NCBI GenBank assembly: GCA_017626145.1
Contig: JAGAJK010000034.1
Coordinates: 124,001-188,000 of the forward strand
Source: Clostridia bacterium
GTDB lineage: Bacteria; Bacillota; Clostridia; RGIG6154
Reading direction: 5' to 3'
DNA length: 64,000 bases
In this document: positions 60,181 through 64,000 of the stretch, one piece after another
Numbering within the stretch: the stretch's first letter is position 1
Layout: each line of letters starts with the position of its first letter
Translations under genes and position numbers: made by a program
Notes under the pieces: model-generated
The model's database searches: none
What the model saw: only the letters and a program-made list of their open reading frames with translations
Told to the model about the DNA's origin: nothing

Positions 60181-61530
60181 ATGATTAAAGCAGCATTTGT
60201 AGGATTTGGTGAAGTTAATACACCAATCGATATTATTATAAAAAAATGCTCCGATGCAGAAGAATCCCTTAAAAAAGAAGGAATGGACTTAATAAGTGTT
60301 TACCCCGTAACAGACGATTACGAGGAAAAGGATATAAAAAAGGCAGTAGATGCTTTAAAGGGCAAGGATTTTGACGTTCTTGTTGTTTGTATTGCAGGCT
60401 GGATTCCCACACACGCAGTTGTTAAGGTAACAGAGCATTTCCGTCATAAGCCAATGATTTTATGGGGTCTTTGCGGATGGATGGAAGAGGGTCGTCTTGT
60501 TACTACAGCCGACCAGGCAGGTACAACAGCTATAAGAAAAACCTTCTACGATTTAGGATACACCTTTAAGTATGTTTACGATATTATAGGACTTCCTTCA
60601 AAAACAGACAAGGTTTACAAGTATGCAAAGGCAGCTTATGCCGCATCAAAGCTTCGCCACGCAAGAAGCGGTATGGCAGGCTACCGTGATATGAATCTTT
60701 ACGGAACACAGGTTGACGGGCCCTCATTAAAGAGAGAAATCGGTCCCGAAATTGAAACCTTTGAAATGCTTGAGATTCAGCAGAGGTATGAAAAAATTAC
60801 AGATGAACAGAAGCAGGCTGTTATTGACAAATGTATGTCAAAATGGAATTTTGTAAAGCCTGCAAATCCCGTTAGTATGAAAATGGCGGCAGGATATTAT
60901 TTAGCTGTTAAGGAAATTTGTGACGAAAGAGGCTATGATGCAATTTCCTTAAAGGACGTTGACGGTATGAAAAAGCTTATAGGCTTTCCACCTGCACCTA
61001 TATTTATGCTTCTTGCGGATTGTGAAGGACTTTGCACAATCCCTGAAAATGACTCGCTGGGTAACATAACACAGCTTATGGTTAAGTATTTAACAGGTCA
61101 GTGTGCCTTCTACCTTGAATTCTATGAATTCTTTACAGACAGAGTTTTAGCAGGTGTTCCCGACTATGTTCCTGCGGAAGTTGTTGACGGTGATGTTACT
61201 GTTATACCTGCGGCATTTGGTGAACTGAACGAAGGTATTTTAAATGTAAGCAAGGTTAAAACAGGCATTGTTACGATGTGCCGTCTTACCTACGATGACG
61301 GTATGTATTATATGCATATGGTTAAAGGTGAGGGTGTTACTCCGAGAAAATGGGAAGAAGCAGGCTGGACACAGCCGGCACCTCAGCTTCCGGGTCTTGA
61401 AATTTTGCTTGATGACGTGGAAAGCTTTGCGCAGAACGTAATGTGTCAGCACTACATTATTTCCTACGGCGACAATACAGAATTAATTGAAAACCTTTGC
61501 GACATTTTAGGTATTCAGGTAATAAAATAA
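60181..61530 (+). CDS. L-fucose/L-arabinose isomerase-like protein
   Basis: 449 residues. Begins with a Rossmann-like half (Val-Gly-Phe-Gly-Glu-Val-Asn) and contains Asp-Cys-Glu-Gly and Gly-Asp-Gly-like metal-site segments in the second half (Leu-Leu-Ala-Asp-Cys-Glu-Gly-Leu-Cys, Tyr-Leu-Glu-Phe-Tyr-Glu-Phe). Resembles the unspecified fucose-isomerase-like family of sugar operons. 3 bp after the kinase gene, so the pair likely acts in sequence. Confidence 0.85.
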   Translation: MIKAAFVGFGEVNTPIDIIIKKCSDAEESLKKEGMDLISVYPVTDDYEEKDIKKAVDALKGKDFDVLVVCIAGWIPTHAVVKVTEHFRHKPMILWGLCGWMEEGRLVTTADQAGTTAIRKTFYDLGYTFKYVYDIIGLPSKTDKVYKYAKAAYAASKLRHARSGMAGYRDMNLYGTQVDGPSLKREIGPEIETFEMLEIQQRYEKITDEQKQAVIDKCMSKWNFVKPANPVSMKMAAGYYLAVKEICDERGYDAISLKDVDGMKKLIGFPPAPIFMLLADCEGLCTIPENDSLGNITQLMVKYLTGQCAFYLEFYEFFTDRVLAGVPDYVPAEVVDGDVTVIPAAFGELNEGILNVSKVKTGIVTMCRLTYDDGMYYMHMVKGEGVTPRKWEEAGWTQPAPQLPGLEILLDDVESFAQNVMCQHYIISYGDNTELIENLCDILGIQVIK

Positions 61531-61543
61531 GAGGTGAGAATAA

Positions 61544-62218
61544 ATGTTATATATTTTAGACACAGCGGATTTAAATGCAATTAAGCATTGTAACGAGTTT
61601 TATCCTCTTGCAGGTGTTACAACAAATCCGTCAATTATTGCAAAACAGAACACGGATTTCTGGAAGCTCGTTAAGGATATAAGAGCAATCATAGGTGAAG
61701 ATAAGATGCTCCATATTCAGACCACACAGAAAACAGCCGACAAGATAGTAGAAGAAGCAAAGCTTCTTAAAAAGGAATTAAAGGGCGAATTTTATGTTAA
61801 AATTCCTATCGGCGAAGAAGGCTTGAAAGCAACAATGGAGCTTAAAAAGCTGGGGGTTGGTGTAACAATGACAGCAATTTTTACTCCCGGTCAGGCACTT
61901 ATGTCAGCTATGGCAGGTGCAAGCTTTGTTGCTCCTTACGTTAACAGACTTGACAATATCTTAGGTGACGGAACAGAGGTTGTTGCAGAAATCGTAAATC
62001 AGCTTGAATTATATGCATCTGACTGCAAGGTGCTTGCGGCAAGCTTCAAAAATGCCGAACAGGTACATAAATGTGCCTCTGCAGGATGTCACAGCGTAAC
62101 CGTAACGGATGACATTTTAAAAACACTCATTTCCCATCCTATGACAGATGCCGCAATTAACGGCTTCGACAAGGACTGGGCAGGAGTGTATGGCGACAAA
62201 ACCATCCTTGATTTCTGA
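61544..62218 (+). CDS. Transaldolase-family aldolase (fructose-6-phosphate-aldolase type)
   Basis: 224 residues, the short FSA/TalC form. Val-Thr-Thr-Asn-Pro-Ser-Ile (about 26-32), Lys in Tyr-Val-Lys-Ile-Pro (Schiff-base Lys, about 86) and Thr-Ala-Ile-Phe-Thr-Pro-Gly-Gln-Ala are visible. Cleaves a ketose phosphate to two C3 fragments or transfers dihydroxyacetone. Last gene of the operon. Confidence 0.9.
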   Translation: MLYILDTADLNAIKHCNEFYPLAGVTTNPSIIAKQNTDFWKLVKDIRAIIGEDKMLHIQTTQKTADKIVEEAKLLKKELKGEFYVKIPIGEEGLKATMELKKLGVGVTMTAIFTPGQALMSAMAGASFVAPYVNRLDNILGDGTEVVAEIVNQLELYASDCKVLAASFKNAEQVHKCASAGCHSVTVTDDILKTLISHPMTDAAINGFDKDWAGVYGDKTILDF

Positions 62219-62246
62219 TATTGTCATAAGATAATTTTAAATTTTT

Positions 62247-62557
62247 AAAAATGTGCGAAACTAACGCCACAGCCAGATAAGGAAGTATTGTCCTGAAAAT
62301 CACCTTTTGTTGAATTTCTGCGTTAAAAAATGTCCATATCCGTCAGATTATGTCCATTTTTTACCTTGAACTTCATAAAAAAATTCAATTTCAGGATGCA
62401 AAGCAGTTTTGAATATCAGATTTTTATATTTAGACAAAGAACAAAAAGCCCGTAATACTGATGTATTACGGGCTTTTTTGATGTAGTATAAATTAAAAAT
62501 ATGGCTTCAAAACCAAAACTGCCTTATCTGGCTGTGGCGAATGTTTCGCACATTTTT
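62247..62557. mobile_element. Foldback (MITE-like) element
   Basis: Inverted ends of about 39 bp at 62247-62286 and 62519-62557 share TGTGCGAAAC and CGCCACAGCCAGATAAGG with few mismatches, enclosing about 230 bp. No gene inside. It contains a terminator (62446-62479) and an AAAAAATGTCCAT/ATGTCCATTTTTT pair (62326-62361). The right end overlaps the stop of the PocR-AraC gene. No target duplication was identified. Confidence 0.65.
62446..62479 (+). terminator. Terminator inside the foldback element
   Basis: AAGCCCGTAATAC pairs with GTATTACGGGCTT, then TTTT. May end the upstream sugar operon. Confidence 0.8.
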
Positions 62558-63366
62558 TATTTGTAAGTTTTGCGGAATTCTGAAGGAGACAGACCCGTAT
62601 GTTTTTTGAATGCACGGCAAAAGTGGGGGTAGCTTGTAAAGCCTGACTTTGCTGCGGCTTCATTTATTGATATGCTTTTATCGGGAATAAGCTTTTTTGC
62701 TTTTTCGATACGTTTTGTAAGTATATAGCTGTTTGGTGTTGCTGAAAAATGCTCGTCAAAAAGCTTGTATAAGGTGTTTTTTGAAATATGAAATTTTTTA
62801 CAGATATGTTCTATTTTAAGCTCCAGGCTAAGATTATCTTTTATATAATCGTCTATTTCGTTTATTATATCGCTGTATTCGATGATAATTGCATCATCTA
62901 AAAGTATATCGGGGAGCAGATTTTTAAGACTTTCTATTTGCTCGTCGGTAAAAAAGGGGCGTTTTTTGTATAACTCTATTGCTTTTTCATCGGTAATTCC
63001 GTAAGGAATTTCAGGGGAAGAAGCACAGCGCAGACAGCCGAAAAGAAGGTACCCTGTTGTAACTCCGTTTTTTACTACGGGAAAGGTTGCATCGTACAGG
63101 CCTGCGTGGCAGATATGGGATTTATAGTTCTCATAATTTAAGATTTTTTTGTCACATTCATAGCAGTTTTTCTGCATATTTAACTTACGTTGAATATATC
63201 TGCAAAAAGCAGAGTCCGTAACAGCTTTTACACCTGATTCGAAAAGATTTATTGAGTTAAAAGAACCAATCGGTACAAATGAAATGGGAATATTTGTAAG
63301 CACCGAAAGGTTGTAAAGAGTATTTTTAAGCTTTTCGATATTATATTTAATCTTCAAAAAAATCAC
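62557..63366 (-). CDS. AraC-family regulator with PocR-type sensor
   Basis: 269 residues. The N-terminal PocR ligand-binding domain (about 15-130) has the Cys set Phe-Cys-Arg-Tyr-Ile, Cys-Tyr-Glu-Cys-Asp, Cys-His-Ala-Gly-Leu-Tyr-Asp. It is followed by an AraC DNA-binding domain (about 170-265, Lys-Ser-Gly-Phe-x-Ser-Tyr-Pro-His-Phe-Cys-Arg-Ala-Phe-Lys). Such regulators sense small sugars or diols. Divergent from the partial gene at 63537. Confidence 0.92.
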   Translation of the reverse strand: MIFLKIKYNIEKLKNTLYNLSVLTNIPISFVPIGSFNSINLFESGVKAVTDSAFCRYIQRKLNMQKNCYECDKKILNYENYKSHICHAGLYDATFPVVKNGVTTGYLLFGCLRCASSPEIPYGITDEKAIELYKKRPFFTDEQIESLKNLLPDILLDDAIIIEYSDIINEIDDYIKDNLSLELKIEHICKKFHISKNTLYKLFDEHFSATPNSYILTKRIEKAKKLIPDKSISINEAAAKSGFTSYPHFCRAFKKHTGLSPSEFRKTYK

Positions 63367-63419
63367 TCCTTTCCAATAAGTCTACCATAAAAGAAAGCTT
63401 TTTGCAATTAAAAAATGAT

Positions 63420-63517
63420 ATATTTTACCTCGGTGGGAAAATAAGTCAATATTTAGGTAAAATACGATATTGAGTAAATTTGTTACGTATGCTAATATAA
63501 ACTTAAGATATTTTACC
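63420..63517. promoter_or_regulatory. Three ATATTTTACC-type half sites between divergent genes
   Basis: ATATTTTACC at 63420-63429 and 63508-63517, and its near complement GGTAAAATAC at 63456-63465. The same 10-mer makes the perfect palindrome at 39662 next to the other AraC gene. Candidate AraC-type operators. Confidence 0.45.
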
Positions 63518-63536
63518 TGTGAAAGGATTTGATGTT

Positions 63537-64000
63537 ATGAAAACGGTAATACCTGTAAAGAATACTGAACTAAAGATAAACGGTGTTTATGAATACATAA
63601 AAAGAGTTAAGGAATGTAATTGTAGTGAGGTTGTAATTTCCATTGATTCAGAAATAAGCTTTGAAAATATGGAAAGAGAGGCTAAGGAGCTTAAAGATAT
63701 TCTTGCCATGTTTGAGGAAGAGGGAATAAATACCTCGGTATGGATTCACCCAACTCTTGACCTTGTTCCATTTAAGGAGCATACTCCGTTAACACCGCTT
63801 AAGGATGCACCTGTAAAAGGAAAATGCTGTCCTTTGGACGATGAATATTGCAGCGATGTAAAACGTTATGTTGAGCTTATTGCAAAAAATACAAAAACCA
63901 AAAAGATAGTTTTAGAAGACGATTTCAGAATGCAGTTCACATCTCTTTCTGCTACCTGTTTTTGCGATAATCATATGAAGCTTTACAGCGAAATTATAGG
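63537..64000 (+). CDS. Start of an unknown, possibly glycoside-hydrolase-like protein
   Basis: The first 154 codons; the gene runs off the window. ATG 63537 follows GAAAGGA (63522-63528). It contains Trp-Ile-His-Pro-Thr-Leu (about 81-86) and Leu-Glu-Asp-Asp-Phe-Arg-Met-Gln near residue 126, then Cys-Phe-Cys-Asp-Asn-His. The Glu/Asp-Asp-Phe-Arg strand end followed by a Cys-Phe-Cys piece recalls unnamed clostridial TIM-barrel hydrolases. No signal peptide. Probably controlled by the divergent PocR-AraC protein. Confidence 0.6.
   Translation, partial: MKTVIPVKNTELKINGVYEYIKRVKECNCSEVVISIDSEISFENMEREAKELKDILAMFEEEGINTSVWIHPTLDLVPFKEHTPLTPLKDAPVKGKCCPLDDEYCSDVKRYVELIAKNTKTKKIVLEDDFRMQFTSLSATCFCDNHMKLYSEII

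Overview
The window looks like chromosome of a low-to-mid GC, anaerobic, gut-type Firmicute of class Clostridia (Oscillospiraceae/Ruminococcaceae-like). The basis is near-consensus sigma-A promoters with 17-bp spacers, strong Shine-Dalgarno sites, frequent GTG/TTG starts, a T-box leader, a CIRCE operator, a class III fructose bisphosphatase, SLH and copper-amine-oxidase-N secreted proteins and clostridial rpsO-pnp order. No species call is possible from sequence alone.

Layout. 1-3750: end of an unknown enzyme-like gene, a DUF975-type membrane protein, then rpsO and pnp with structured leaders. 3752-14877: an accessory island of small secreted, lipoprotein or membrane genes. They are separated by copies of a short palindromic repeat, by deletion derivatives of a REP-associated tyrosine transposase (RAYT), by a repeated terminator+promoter block, and by three orphan 3' fragments of an Rhs gene. 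Each Rhs fragment carries a different C-terminal tip and is followed by a small membrane or lipoprotein gene. A YhhH-like NTF2-fold immunity domain lies in the same array. I read the region as a graveyard or reservoir of polymorphic-toxin tips and immunity genes. 14996-19179: nagB, EamA transporter, SLH polysaccharide deacetylase, malic enzyme. 19219-23478: a T-box-controlled pair, a LeuA-like protein without the LeuA catalytic motifs and a TIM-barrel/acyl-CoA synthetase fusion. 23533-29225: arginine operon argC-argJ-argB-argD-argF. 29353-31270: tRNA-Leu(CAA) and a small insertion bounded by an 18-bp copy of the tRNA 3' end. 31403-34370: type II restriction-modification cassette (N4/N6 methyltransferase with SNase-like tail, MjaI-like endonuclease, two HTH regulators, one winged-helix-like protein).

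34518-41300: SGNH hydrolase, class III Fbp, small export protein, a putative glycoside hydrolase with divergent AraC regulator, HAD phosphatase. 41361-43612: small accessory genes, including an HTH repressor with a perfect palindromic operator and a structured leader RNA ending in a terminator before a membrane-protein gene. 43618-55005: GH3 hydrolase, htpG under CIRCE, trpS, wecA/tagO-like and wecB, tRNA-Arg(CCG), a ClC transporter with CLC-F-like motifs, and smaller genes. 54987-62218: a DeoR-type repressor divergent from a seven-gene carbohydrate operon (ceramidase-like hydrolase, TIM paralogue, SIS isomerase, YjbQ, FGGY kinase, fucose-isomerase-like protein, transaldolase-like aldolase). 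62247-64000: a 311-bp foldback element, a PocR-AraC regulator, and the start of a divergent gene.

How the parts work together: the arg operon makes citrulline from glutamate; the DeoR operon appears to turn an unidentified sugar or polyol into triose phosphates; the 3.8-14.9 kb island looks like a rapidly rearranging contact-toxin/immunity reservoir shaped by RAYT-type repeats.
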